From positions 57,320,619 to 57,384,618 of the forward strand of contig CP154955.1 in assembly GCA_039621445.1 (NCBI GenBank): DNA of 64,000 nucleotides, written 5' to 3'. Position 1 is the stretch's first letter. Every line of letters starts with the position of its first letter. A program made the position numbers and the translations under genes. The notes beneath the pieces are model-generated. The model had not been told where the DNA came from, searched no databases, and was given only the letters and a program-made list of their open reading frames with translations. Of the stretch, positions 30,111 through 39,775 are shown one piece after another. Origin of the DNA: Euglena gracilis. Its lineage: Eukaryota > Euglenida > Euglenophyceae > Euglenales.

Positions 30111-31119
30111 AAAGATGGCTCATACCATCCTGCACATGCAGAAACTTGGAATCATTCCGCGTTTCCGCTTCATGCAGCATTTCGCTGATTTGTTGGAAAT
30201 TTTGTGGAAGTTGGATGCGCAAAATACTGTCAACACTTTCTCGAAAATGCTGAAGGTCTTTCCCCGCATTTTCAAAATTGTGTTGGCAATATTTGCCGAT
30301 TTCCTGCAAATAATTCCAGCAACATTCCAGTTTGGTGTTGGCAACCCTTTGATTGTCCTCATCAAACTGCAAAACTTTGTTGAGCATGGTTGCGCATTCC
30401 GCAACGTATTGGTGGACATGCAAAATTTGCTTACTCAGCGGGTGATCCGCTGGGAGTTGACCGAGAATTCGGTAAACATCACCGGGGGTGAGGTTATCCC
30501 TCAAATCTTCCTCATAGTCCTCCACAATGGAAACGGCACCAGAGATTTCCGGTACCACCAGACGCATATCTGGGTTCCATGGCAATGCAGGGAAAACCGC
30601 AGCTTCCGCGGGTAATCCCGGCAAAGCGTGAAATGGTGTGGGGGGTGGTAATTGAGGGGGGGGTTGGAAAAAACACGGTGTTTCCACCGAGTTGCACTCC
30701 AAAAGGCCCACCGGTGCTTCCACCGGGGATCTTTTGGGTGTGAACAGAGCAAAGGGCAAATACCCCTCACTTTGTTCATGGGTAACATGAGTAACCAAGT
30801 GTGAGGATGCAAGGGGTTCATCCCCTCGCCGTATCAATGATGGGTGAATCGGGATGGAGGAAGGCATTTTGCCACCTACATCCCGCACAATCAATGACAA
30901 TGATGATGAAGAGGGCTCATTACCCCCATGCAACAATAAAGGCGTTTCGCCTTTTGACAATGACAAATGAGTCAAATTGCCTTCTTCTTGCTTGGGGGGT
31001 CGGGAATTGGAACTTGTTTCATTCAAACCGTTCCAATCCCCGCAATCTTCATCACAATTGCTCAATGAACTCATCAACAAGTCATAATCAAATTTGGGGT
31101 TGGGGCTTGTGCTCTGCAT
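30016..31119 (-). CDS. Element A ORF0: acidic/Pro-rich N-terminal Gag-like protein
   Basis: ATG at 31,119 (MQSTSPNPKFDYDLLMSSLS), chosen because element B has an equivalent start (MQSSSTNTLIDYQELIGSLR, ATG at 53,048) after the same CTCTGCAT context. The first half is Ser/Pro-rich and low complexity. The second half is helical (RILGQLPADHPLSKQILHVH; NFQQISEMLHEAETRNDS). It ends at 30,016, overlapping the coiled-coil frame by about 95 nt. In both A and B the next frame is offset by +1. It could be the true N-terminus of Gag reached by +1 frameshifting, or a separate small protein. Confidence 0.65.
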   Translation of the reverse strand: MQSTSPNPKFDYDLLMSSLSNCDEDCGDWNGLNETSSNSRPPKQEEGNLTHLSLSKGETPLLLHGGNEPSSSSLSLIVRDVGGKMPSSIPIHPSLIRRGDEPLASSHLVTHVTHEQSEGYLPFALFTPKRSPVEAPVGLLECNSVETPCFFQPPPQLPPPTPFHALPGLPAEAAVFPALPWNPDMRLVVPEISGAVSIVEDYEEDLRDNLTPGDVYRILGQLPADHPLSKQILHVHQYVAECATMLNKVLQFDEDNQRVANTKLECCWNYLQEIGKYCQHNFENAGKDLQHFRESVDSILRIQLPQNFQQISEMLHEAETRNDSKFLHVQDGMSHLFAQLESCSNHVTAVAAAVTSAKCHPQNAGNR

Positions 31120-31361
31120 CTTTTGAGATGGGTAAAAAGGCAAAAACCCAAAAATTCACACAAATAAGCAGAGAAACAGGGACCAGAAAGGTTGTATCGG
31201 CGATTACCGAACAGAGCCTTCTGAGACCTGTATCCTTGCTTAAAGGTTGGCTAGGGGCCAGGAACAGTACTTTCACCGTGTTTCACGGCTCAGTACGATC
31301 CTCACCACCAGTCAACCACAGAGTTTCTCTGTGTGGAACGTCTGTGTAGGATCGTTGCCTA

Positions 31362-31373
31362 AATCTGCTACCA
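31362..31373 (-). promoter_or_regulatory. Element A primer-binding site
   Basis: Sense TGGTAGCAGATT directly follows the 5' LTR end CGTACACT. The first ten bases complement the 3' end (UCUGCUACCA) of animal-type initiator tRNA-Met. About 240 nt of leader follow before the ORF0 ATG, with no ORF seen. Confidence 0.8.
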
Positions 31374-31784
31374 AGTGTACGTCCAAGGACTTCCCTTTGA
31401 CCCCTTTTGTCCCGGAAAAGCCTGTTTCGCTTTCTCCTGGTGCGCACCTACTTAGGTGAGTAAAAATCCTTGGAGTAACAAAAGCCCTTTTCCCAATTCC
31501 CCTATGCTAAGGCAGAGCACAAAGCAAGGCGCTGTAGAAGGATTTTCCTTCACAGTCGAGTTCAGTCTTTTCAGAGGTTAATCCTCTTACTTCAAAATAA
31601 TCAAAATGTGAAGAATAGAATACCACCTGTGAGGAAAAGAGATCACGCAGGCACGTGTGATACGTGTCGCTAAATTCCATAGGATCTGCCACGATCGTCA
31701 GGCTGTGTTCATCACAGCCGTCAGATTGTGACGGATCCAGACTCTGCAGGTTTCCCACAGAGCTGGGATCGTGCCTGGTACACA
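31374..31784 (-). repeat. Element A 5' LTR (right in window)
   Basis: 411 bp, about 99.5% identical to 15,028-15,438. It would carry the promoter for the minus-strand transcript; I could not assign a TATA box with confidence. Confidence 0.9.
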
Positions 31785-31789
31785 CGAAC
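31785..31789. repeat. Target-site duplication of element A, right copy
   Basis: CGAAC, matching 15,023-15,027. Confidence 0.8.
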
Positions 31790-32380
31790 ACCACGTGTGG
31801 ATCTAAAATTATCCAGAAATATGATAAATTGAGTATCACAGGCTATTCATGGCGGTTCAAATTACCCCAATTTCCGTCACTCCATGGGGTTTCCACTTGA
31901 ATTTCTGGATAAACCAAATCGCTCCTTGTTGTTCTACACACCAATTTTCCAGACACAGTTTTCTTCTACCCAGCGAACTTACAGATAACCCCCTCCCTCA
32001 AATGGTGCCCCACCCTTCGAGCTTCCGGAGAACCCCAGTGTTCAACCCCCGAGCTGCGGACAAGCTGATTGTGGTAGTCTGAATGTTCCACGGGGTGGTT
32101 GGGATGGTTGGGTCAGTTCAAAAGTTGAAGGCGAAGGTTGGGGGGGTCAGGCAGTCGGCGTGTGGAACACCATTACGGAAGTTCGGCGGGTAGAACCCCA
32201 TGGGTTGGTTTGGGTTTTCTGGAGGTTCGGCGGGTTGGACGCCAAGGGGTGGTTGGGGTTGATCCGAAATTTGGTGGGTAGAACTTCGCAGGGTGGTGGT
32301 GGAGATGGTGGGTTGGATGAAACCGGCTTTGGGGTGGTCCGGAAGCTCGGAGGGCACGGGTGATCGGGGTTGTGCGGAGC
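31785..32380. repeat. ~50-bp satellite, right flank of element A
   Basis: Continues the satellite broken by element A. The part near 31,860-32,050 appears in reverse orientation (CCATGGGGTTTCCAC type phrases); from about 32,080 it is forward again (GGGTAGAACCCCATGGGTTGG type). No gene. Confidence 0.6.
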
Positions 32381-32403
32381 TTGTTCCCGCCCGTGGGCGC
32401 CCG

Positions 32404-32545
32404 AATTGTTTCAAAACGGCTTTTCGGCTTTCCGGCCGCAGCGAGCGGCGAAAAAGCCGTGAAAAACGGCTAAAATGCCGTGCTGAGCGGCGAAGTTGCC
32501 GTATCTCCGGGCACTTTTGGCAGAAAAGCCGTTTAGCCGGCGGTA
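32404..32545. repeat. GCCG/CGGC micro-hairpin array 1
   Basis: Dense alternation of CGGC and GCCG with A/T-rich spacers, such as ACGGCTTTTCGGCT and GCCGTGAAAAACGGC. Nearly every repeat can fold on its neighbour. It is related to 33,839-33,984. No coding sequence. Confidence 0.6.
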
Positions 32546-33110
32546 GTGGCGCAAAAGGTGGCTCTTCCACTTACCCGGCTGCCCTTGTCGTAAAACGGGT
32601 GCCTGCAACCTGTGACCGGGGTGGGGGGTGGTCGTAACACCCCCGTAACCTGCAAACCTGTGGCCGGGGGGGGTGGTGGTGAATGAGGGGTGGTCGTACG
32701 ACCGGGGAGGGGGGGCGGGTAAACTGAGGTACGGCTTTTCCCCTTACCGGCGGACGTCGCAAAAAAAACCACCCATTTTCTTTGCTGTGTCCTTTTGTTT
32801 TCGGCCTGGCTTTCCCCGTTTGATCCGAGAGCATGTCCACCAAAATTGCCCCCCACTGACAAGGAACAGCAAATCTCATCGCAAAGTGTTCTGAACGAAA
32901 GTGCAGGACAAAGTGTTCTGGAGTTCTGGGCCAAAAGTGAGGGAGGACATCTCAAATGACTATATAACGGGTGTAATGACTATATAAGCATATATAACGG
33001 GTGCCTGCAGGCCGAATTGCACCATTTTTGGTTCAGGAATAAAATTCCTCTACGAAAAGAGGGGTCCAGAATGAGGGGGCTCACAACCACAATGGCAAGA
33101 ACAAGACATG
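32546..33110. other. Gene-free stretch with G-rich and TATATAA repeats
   Basis: Contains GGGGGTGGT-type G-rich repeats (32,620-32,720) and two copies of a phrase ending ATATAACGGGTG (32,962 and 32,992). No protein-like frame or element border was identified. Confidence 0.4.
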
Positions 33111-33118
33111 CATTGCAC

Positions 33119-33360
33119 ACGCATGGTGGCCAATGGCCATCATGGGTCATGATGCCATCATGGGTCATGATGGCCATCATGGGTCATGATGTCATCCCGG
33201 GTCATGATGGCCATCATGGGTCATGATGCCATCATGGGTCAAGATGGCCATCATGGGTCATGATGGGTATCATGGGTTATGATGGCCATCCTGGGTCAGG
33301 ATGGGCATCATGGGTCATGACGGCCATCATGGGTTATGGCCATCACGGGTCAGGATGGGC
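33119..33360. repeat. Palindromic minisatellite, ~19-bp unit
   Basis: About a dozen copies of GGCCATCATGGGTCATGAT with small variants. The unit contains CATCATG/CATGATG arms, so single strands could fold. It ends beside a telomere-like tract. Confidence 0.75.
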
Positions 33361-33362
33361 AT

Positions 33363-33390
33363 GGTTAGGGTTAACCCTAACCCTAACCCA
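33363..33390. repeat. Short interstitial telomere-type tract
   Basis: GGTTAGGG followed by TTAACCCTAACCCTAACCC: TTAGGG-type repeats in inverted order, giving a small palindrome at the junction. It is too short to be a telomere. Confidence 0.5.
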
Positions 33391-33838
33391 TGACAACCAT
33401 GGACAGAAAAATGGCCCTAAAAATGCTTCATTTTCGCAGCAATCTGGCTCTATGGGGAAAAACTGTTTAGTAAGGCTGTAGAAAATCACCCTAAAATGCT
33501 TTTTTTTGGAAGCATCAATCTGGGCATCAAAATTCCTCTCAGAAAGTCCTTGGACATACGCCCAACACGGCCACCAGGCCACCACTTCTACAACCTTGAG
33601 CTCCTTCACCTTCAGGCGTCATGTCCTTCACCTTCAGGCGTGATGTCCAGACCAATGGGTAACATAAATCCAGGAAAAAATCTCCAAAAATCTCCTGGCC
33701 TGTGCCATGGTGAACTGAGTGGAATTAAAAAAGCGCAGAATGTTTCACGTCCGGGAATAAGGAATTCCTTCGAAAGGAAGGAAGACGACGAAAAACAGCA
33801 CACACGGAAGAAGAACAGTGATTAATAAGAGCAGTATA
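33391..33838. other. Gene-free stretch with short duplications
   Basis: Two related segments contain CCCTAAAAATGCTT / CCCTAAAATGCTT and CAATCTGG (33,415 and 33,490). A 22-bp phrase is tandemly doubled at 33,603-33,648 (GTCCTTCACCTTCAGGCGT type). No gene. Confidence 0.4.
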
Positions 33839-33984
33839 CGGCTAAAAAGCCGAATTGCCAAAAATGAGTGGCAAAAAAGCCGAAAAGCCAAAAGTGAACG
33901 GCATAATCGCCGAAAAGCCGAAAAACAACGGCTAAAAAGCCGAAAAGCCGCAAAAAGCGTGTCAGAAAGCCGAAAAGCCGAAAT
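33839..33984. repeat. GCCG/CGGC micro-hairpin array 2
   Basis: Begins CGGCTAAAAAGCCG and runs through CGGCATAATCGCCG and repeated AAAAGCCGAA. Stems are 4-5 bp with A-rich loops. It resembles an isolated cluster of the hairpins seen inside element A ORFs. Confidence 0.65.
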
Positions 33985-34019
33985 GAAACACTCATGGGCG
34001 GGAACACTGGGTGGGTAGG

Positions 34020-36780
34020 TCACCATGTGCGAAAGGGGGTTAGCCACAAGTTCAGAGGGTAGAACTGGAAGGGTGGAACCCTATGGGAGGCTGGGTTTTC
34101 AAGCAATTCGGTTCGTAAGACACTGGTGGTTGGGTGAGAGAACCACGGGGGGGGGGGTCATCCAGGAGTTCAGCGGGTAGATCATCATCATGGGCTGGTT
34201 GCATTTGTAAGGAGGTTGAGGTGGGTTGGACAACATGGAATGGTCGGTGTGGTACGAAAGTCCGGTGGGTAAAACACCAAGGGGGACGGTGACTGGGTTT
34301 TTTCGGGAGTTGGAAGGGTAGAACACTCTGGGTGGTGAAGGTTGTCGGGAAGTTCAGTGGGTTGTAGTTACAGGGTAGGCCGGGAAATTCAGTGGGTTGG
34401 TCACCACGGGGAGGCGGTGGGTGGCGGTGAAAACACCGCAGGATGGTTAGGATGGTCCAGTTGCTGAGGGTGTACACCAAGCGGTGGGGAGTCCGTGTAG
34501 TGAGTGTGTGGAACACCACGGTGATGGAAGTATCCGGAAAAAATTGGTAGTTGTTCGGGGGGAACACCACCGGGAGGTGTTGATTATGCGGAAATTTGGT
34601 GTATTTGATTTTCTGGAGGATCGGTGTGTGAGTGACCAGGGGGTGGTTGGGTTCATTCAGAAGTTTGAAGGGTGAAAACACCATGGGGTGATGTGATAAT
34701 TTGGAAGTTTGGATGGCAGGACTCCACGGGATGGTTGGGATGGTCTGGAAATTGAGGGGGTCCGGCCAGCCAGTGTGTAGAAAACCATGGGGGGGGATCG
34801 TCCAAACGTTCCGCGGGTAAGACATTATGGCTTGGTTGGAAATCCGGCAAGTTGGACACCCTTGTGTCGTTGGAGTTGCACCAGAATTCGATGGGGTTCC
34901 ACTAATTTGATGGGTTGAACACGACAGGGTGGTTTAGGTGGTTTAGGTGCTCCGGAAACTCAGGGGGTCAGACACCACGGGGTGATTGGGATCATACAGA
35001 AGTCTGAAGTTCAGAGGTTCCAACGCGAAGGTGATTGGGTTTTTTCGGGAGCTGGGAAGGTAAACACCACTGGGGAATCGGAAAAATGGGTGGGTTGTGG
35101 TTTTCCGGAAAGTTTGTGGGTAAAACACCACAGGATGGTAAGGGTAGTCCAGAAGTTCGATGGGTTGGTCACCGTGGCGTGGTTGTGGCGGTCCGGAAAG
35201 ATGGTGGCTAAGACTCCGTGGGATGGTTGGGATGGTTCGAATAGCTGGGGTGAACACCACGGGGGTGAGATTATCCTGCCGTTCAGGGTAGGACACTGGA
35301 AATTGGGTGGGGCAAACACCACGAGGGAGTGCACCTTACGCGGAAAATTTGAAATTTTGGGTGTCCATTATGCAGAGATCCCAGAAGATTGGTGCGTGGA
35401 ACACCAACGCGTGATTACGTTCATCCAAAAGTCCGAAGCGTAGACACACCACAGGGTGATATGGCAATCCAGAAGTTCGGTGGACAGAACACCATGGGGT
35501 CGTTGGGACGGTCCAGAAATTGAAGGCAGAATGTTGGGGGGTCCGTGCAGTCGGTTATGGGGTGGTTAAATTGTACGGGAATTCGGTGGGTAGAAGACCA
35601 TGAGTTGGTTGGGGTTATCCGGAAGTTCGGCAGGTAGAACGCCGTGGGGTGATTGGTTGATGGAGGCTAGGAAATTGTAGGTTGGTTGCCACCAGGTATG
35701 CGGGTGGTCTGGAAGCTCAGAGGGCTCGGCGTGCTTGGGGTTACGCGAAAGCTTGGTGGGTACGTCTACGCGGGAGTTGGAAGGGTAGAACATTATGGGG
35801 GGCTGAGTTGCCTGGAAGTTTGATGTGTTGTGGTCACCGGAAATTTATGGGGTACAACACCACAGGGTGGTTGTGGCACCTGGAAAGATGGTGGGTAGGG
35901 CACCGTGCGAAGGTTGGGATGGTCTAGTAACTGAGGTTGAACACCACAGGGGTGGGAATTTCCGGGCAGTTGGTGTGTGGTTCACCATGGTAGTGGCGTT
36001 ATCCGGAATTTGTTTCGTAGATTACCGGTAGTGGGGTGGGAGAAACACCAGGGGGGGTTCTGTTATGAGGAAATTTGGTGCATTGGATTTCCGGAAGTGA
36101 TATGTGTCGAAGACCATGGGGAGTTGGGTTTCCAGAAATTCAGTGGGTGGCATACCATGGGCTGGTTAGGGTTATCCAGTATTTCGACGGGTTGGACTCC
36201 ACAGGGTGGCTGGGGTTATACTGAAAATCCGTGGCTGGTGAAAAATAACACAATGGTTGAGGAAGGCCTGGAATGTAAGGGGCGGCATATCATGGGGCTT
36301 TCGTAGTGGTCCGGAAACTCGGTGGGTAAGGCATCATCTGGGTGGGTGGTTTACCTGTCGTTCGGAAGGTACAACACCAAGGGGTTATTAGGTATATTTG
36401 AGAATTGGTAGTACCGAAATAAAACACCGTGGGTGGTTCCACAAGTGGAGTGGGTTGAACACCACAGGGTGGTTTTGCAGGTAAAATGCCACGGGGTGGT
36501 TGGTGTAGTCCAGAAGTTTGGTGGGTCGGTAACGAGGGGTGGGAAATATCCGGAAGTTCGGCGGTAGAAACACCATGGGTTTGCGTTATAAATATGGTAG
36601 GCAAAACACCGCGAAATATTCGGGTATCTGTAAGTTCTGAGTGGCACTGAGGGCGGTGGAAATTGCACCGAAATTTGGCGGGAAAAATACAGGGGTGAGT
36701 TGAGGTTACCTGGAAGTTCGGTGGGTTGGACAACACGAGTTGATTTGGGTAGTCCGGTAACCCAGAAAAGGAAAACCTCA
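34020..36780. repeat. Long ~50-bp GT-rich satellite array
   Basis: About 2.7 kb of degenerate units. Recurring phrases are GGAAGTTCGGTGGG, TAGAACACCA, ACGGGGTGGTTGGG and ATGGTCCGG, spaced 45-60 bp. Minus-strand open frames rich in Pro/Thr/His across the array are simply the satellite translated. No gene supported. Confidence 0.75.
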
Positions 36781-36889
36781 GGGTGATAAGACTATTTATG
36801 GGCCAGGGCGGGAAGGTACAAAATTCCGTGAGGCAATAGAAGAAACCTTAAATTGGATAATGCACACAAAAAGATTGGCATGCTGGTGT

Positions 36890-39090
36890 CAGGCTGTGAG
36901 ATAAATCAGCACAAATAAAACAAACCGTAGAGGGAGCTGTATCTCACTGTGGTCTGGAGGGGACAGGCACAGGGGGCTGGTGAGGTGCACTGCACATGGA
37001 GGTGCATATGGGTGTGGATAGGGGAGAAAAACAGGTCGGGGGTCATTAAAATGGGGAGTGCGCAGGGAGGTGCAAGAGGCGCCGATGAAAATTTATTTTC
37101 CCCACAGAATTTCTCCGCCTTTCTTCTTTCCTGGAGTTTGGAAAAACCTTTCTTCGTCTTTTGGGTTTCTGCCACAGTGGCTTTTAGTTCAGAAATTTGG
37201 GGTTCCCAGCAAATAGTGATTTCAGCTGCCGCACTGGTGTGTCAGTATAAAATGACTGATATGAGCAGCAAGAGAGAATTCAGTGAATTAAGAGTGTTCA
37301 AAGGGCGGTGGCAGACAGGTGGTTGCACATAGGCAGGTAGAACAAAATTTAGGCAAAGCGGGGGGAAGGGCTCCCAAATTCCTGGGGGTGGGTAGTGGGT
37401 GGTGGCAGAGCCGGGGCAGGGTTCCCGGGTGCCGGACGAGGAAGGTGGAGGGTCGGTGTCTGCCAGGCTCGGCGGGGGGAGGGGGGTCAGCTGGCGGGGC
37501 TGGCAAAAAACTGGTGTCAGGCCCACTGGGTCCAGTATTAACGGTCCAAGGGGTGACAAAAGAAACCATGAAAGGGCTGGTGCATACAAAAAATGTTTGC
37601 ATGTTGGGCTAGATAAATCAGCATAAATGCAACGAACCGTGGAGAGAGCTGTGTTTCACCGCGGTTTGGAAGAGGATGGGGGCGTGAACACATATAAAGA
37701 GATGGGAGAGGAACGTGGGCCTGGTGTCATGAAAATGGGGAATGTGCTGGGGAGGCGCTGGAGGCACCAATGAAAATTCATTTTCACCACAGGGTTCCCC
37801 GCCTTTCTTCTTTCTCTGGAATTTGGGAGATACTATGTTTTTTTTTATGTTTTATGGGGATTTCTACCACAGTCAGTGGCTTTTATGCAGAAATTTGGGC
37901 TTTGCAATGAAGATGATTTGAACTGTGTCAGTGCGAAATGACTGATATGAGTTGCAGTAGAGAATTTAATTATATTTGTCAGAGAAAATTAAGAGAGTGT
38001 TCAAAGGGCGGTAGCAGATAGGTGGGTGCACTTAGGCAGCTTGAACAGAATTTAAACAAAGCTGGCGGAAGAGGTTCCCAAATACTTAAGCAGTAGCGTA
38101 TTTGTGGGTGTGTGGGGTCGTTAGTGGGCGGAGGCAGAGCCTCTTCCCGGGTGCCGGACGAGGGGTGACGGGGGGGGGATCGGTAGCCACCATGCTTGGC
38201 AGGGGGAGGAGGGTGAGCTGGGGGGGGGGGGCTGACAGAAACACTGTGTCAGGCCCATTTTGAGACAACAGAAACCATGAATGGGCTGGTGCACGCAAAA
38301 ATTGTTTGCATGCTGATGTCAGGCTTGAGATAATTCAGCACAAGTGCAACAAACCGTGAAGAGAGCTGTGCCTCACCGCGGTCTGGAAGAGGATGGGGAG
38401 CGTGCAAGTGCTGCCACACATGAACGGATGGGACAGGAACATGGGCCTGGTGTCATGAAAAGGTGGATTGGGCTGCGGCGGTGCAAGAGGCGCTGATGAA
38501 AATTCATTTTAACCACAGGGTTCCCCCCCTGCCGCCTCTCTTCTTTCCTTGAATTTGGGGGATTAATTTTTATGTTTTATGTGGGTTTCTACCACAGTGG
38601 GTATTCGTTCAGAAATTTGGAGTTTCGCAGCGAAGAGGATTTGAGATGCCCCAATGTTGTGTGTTGACTGAGATGAGCAGCACAATGAAATTTTTGGGGT
38701 GATATTTCCTCCCCCCCCCCTGAGCCCAATGAACGCTAAGGTGACAATCTAGACGGTCCGAACAGGGGGTGTTCATTGGGCTTGGGGTAAGGTGTCTGTA
38801 TAGATTAGGTATATGGTGACAATCTAGACGGTCCGAACACCCCCTGTTCATTGGGCAAGGGTGTTCATTAGGCATGGGGGGGGGAGGAAAGAGAGTGTTT
38901 AAAGCAGCGGTTACGTATTAATGGTTATGTAGAAATAGTTGCACTTCAGCAGTTGGCATCAGATTGACGTTAGGCAGTGGGAGTCTCCTGATTACTTAAA
39001 GAGCAGGGTATTTGTGGGCGTTTGGGTTGGGTAGTGGTGGAGGCAGAGCTTGGGCAGGATTCCGAGGTGCTGGACGGGGGTGGCGGAGGG
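36890..39090. repeat. Three tandem units of a ~715-bp satellite
   Basis: Anchor phrase AACCGTAGAGGGAGCTGTAT and variants occur at about 36,920, 37,634 and 38,350 (spacing 714 and 716 bp). Each unit then has CACAGGGTTCCCC-type and CAGAGCCGGGGCAGG-type segments in the same order. The third unit contains a miniature insertion at 38,705-38,890. No coding sequence is conserved between units. Confidence 0.75.
38705..38890. mobile_element. Second miniature poly-C/poly-G-tipped element
   Basis: Begins TTTCCT followed by 10 C and ...CCCAATGAAC, and ends GTTCATTAGGCATG, a G-run, then AGGAAA, giving inverted ends. Inside, GGTGACAATCTAGACGG-type modules occur twice (about 38,740 and 38,813). It is absent from the same place in satellite units 1 and 2, so it is an insertion. 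No ORF. Confidence 0.6.
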
Positions 39091-39099
39091 GGCGTCGGT

Positions 39100-39344
39100 G
39101 GCGGGGGGGGGGGGGATCGGTCGGAGCGGTGAGGAGCGCTCACCGCTGGGCGCTGTCTGAGCCCTGAGAGTTCAAGAACTCCAGGATATGCTCAGCGCCC
39201 CACCCCTCCTCCATCAGGTCGGTGGGCCTTGGGCCGCCCGTCCATGTTCAGCAGTCCTCGGGGGCCGCGGCTGCAGCCATGAGTTCATCAGAGTCTGTCG
39301 CTTGGGGGGCGGAGCGGAATCAGCCGTTGTGGATGGGGACCCCG
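39100..39344 (-). pseudogene. Distal part of an ORF interrupted by element B
   Basis: Reading the minus strand out of 53,719-54,010, across one copy of the CCCCG target duplication, the frame continues here as SPSTTADSAPPPKRQTLMNS and stays open about 43 codons before a stop. The protein is low complexity (Pro/Arg/Ser), and I do not recognise it. The continuity supports this as the pre-insertion neighbour of 53,724, not necessarily a functional gene. Confidence 0.35.
39340..39344. repeat. Target-site duplication of element B, left copy
   Basis: CCCCG, repeated at 53,719-53,723 directly after the right LTR. Confidence 0.7.
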
Positions 39345-39763
39345 AGTGTACGTCCCCTGACTCTATTCCCACTGCCTGTCGGCCTACTTAAACCCTCCCG
39401 CGGGAACAGAACCAGGAGAGTAACAAAAAAGAAAGCCTTTCACTTAACTATTAGTTTTTATTGCCTTTGGGCGTATGCAGAGCACAAGGCAAACCAGGTG
39501 TGATTTTGGGACTTTGGTTACACAATTGTTCTCCTATCGGAGTTCAAGTCTTCAAATCTTCTATTTGCCCTTTTGGGCTTGTGAAACACAAATCAAAACA
39601 GTAATACCACCTGTGAAAAGACAGGCAGATCCGAGATAGGATAGGCCATTCCTAATTCTGCAATTTGTATTGCAGAACATGGAATAGTACTATCTGGCAT
39701 GACATTGTGCACTCTGCAGTCTGCTGCTATGCACAGTGCCACGTTCATGCTGCCTGGTACACA
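39345..39763 (-). repeat. Element B 3' LTR (left in window)
   Basis: 419 bp, AGTGTACG to GGTACACA. On the sense strand it contains AATAAA within GGCAATAAAAAC, a possible polyadenylation signal also present in the other LTR (53,412-53,417). Confidence 0.85.
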
Positions 39764-39775
39764 TCCCCCTCCCAG
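39764..39775 (-). promoter_or_regulatory. Element B polypurine tract
   Basis: Sense CTGGGAGGGGGA directly before the LTR, identical to element A. Confidence 0.75.

Larger units (their letters stand above)
15028..31784 (-). mobile_element. Element A: 16.8-kb chromovirus-type LTR retrotransposon
   Basis: Complete element on the minus strand. Order in sense direction: LTR, primer site, ORF0, Gag, Pol (protease, RT, RNase H, integrase, chromodomain), ORF3, ORF4, about 0.9 kb noncoding, polypurine tract, LTR. The two 411-bp LTRs differ at about two positions, so insertion is recent. Flanks are the 5-bp duplication CGAAC. Typical chromoviruses are far shorter; the excess is a very large Gag region and two extra ORFs after Pol that I do not recognise. 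Gag is frameshifted in this copy relative to element B and ORF4 has frame breaks, so this copy may be non-autonomous, although Pol and ORF3 are open over 1,684 and 1,162 codons. Confidence 0.9.

Noticed and set aside
33119-33360. Possible CRISPR array
   Set aside because: Units are contiguous with no spacers, and the context is eukaryotic transposons.
34052-34825. Long minus-strand frames rich in Pro/Thr/His in the 34-36 kb region
   Set aside because: The satellite repeat read in frame; no conserved protein between units beyond the repeat itself.
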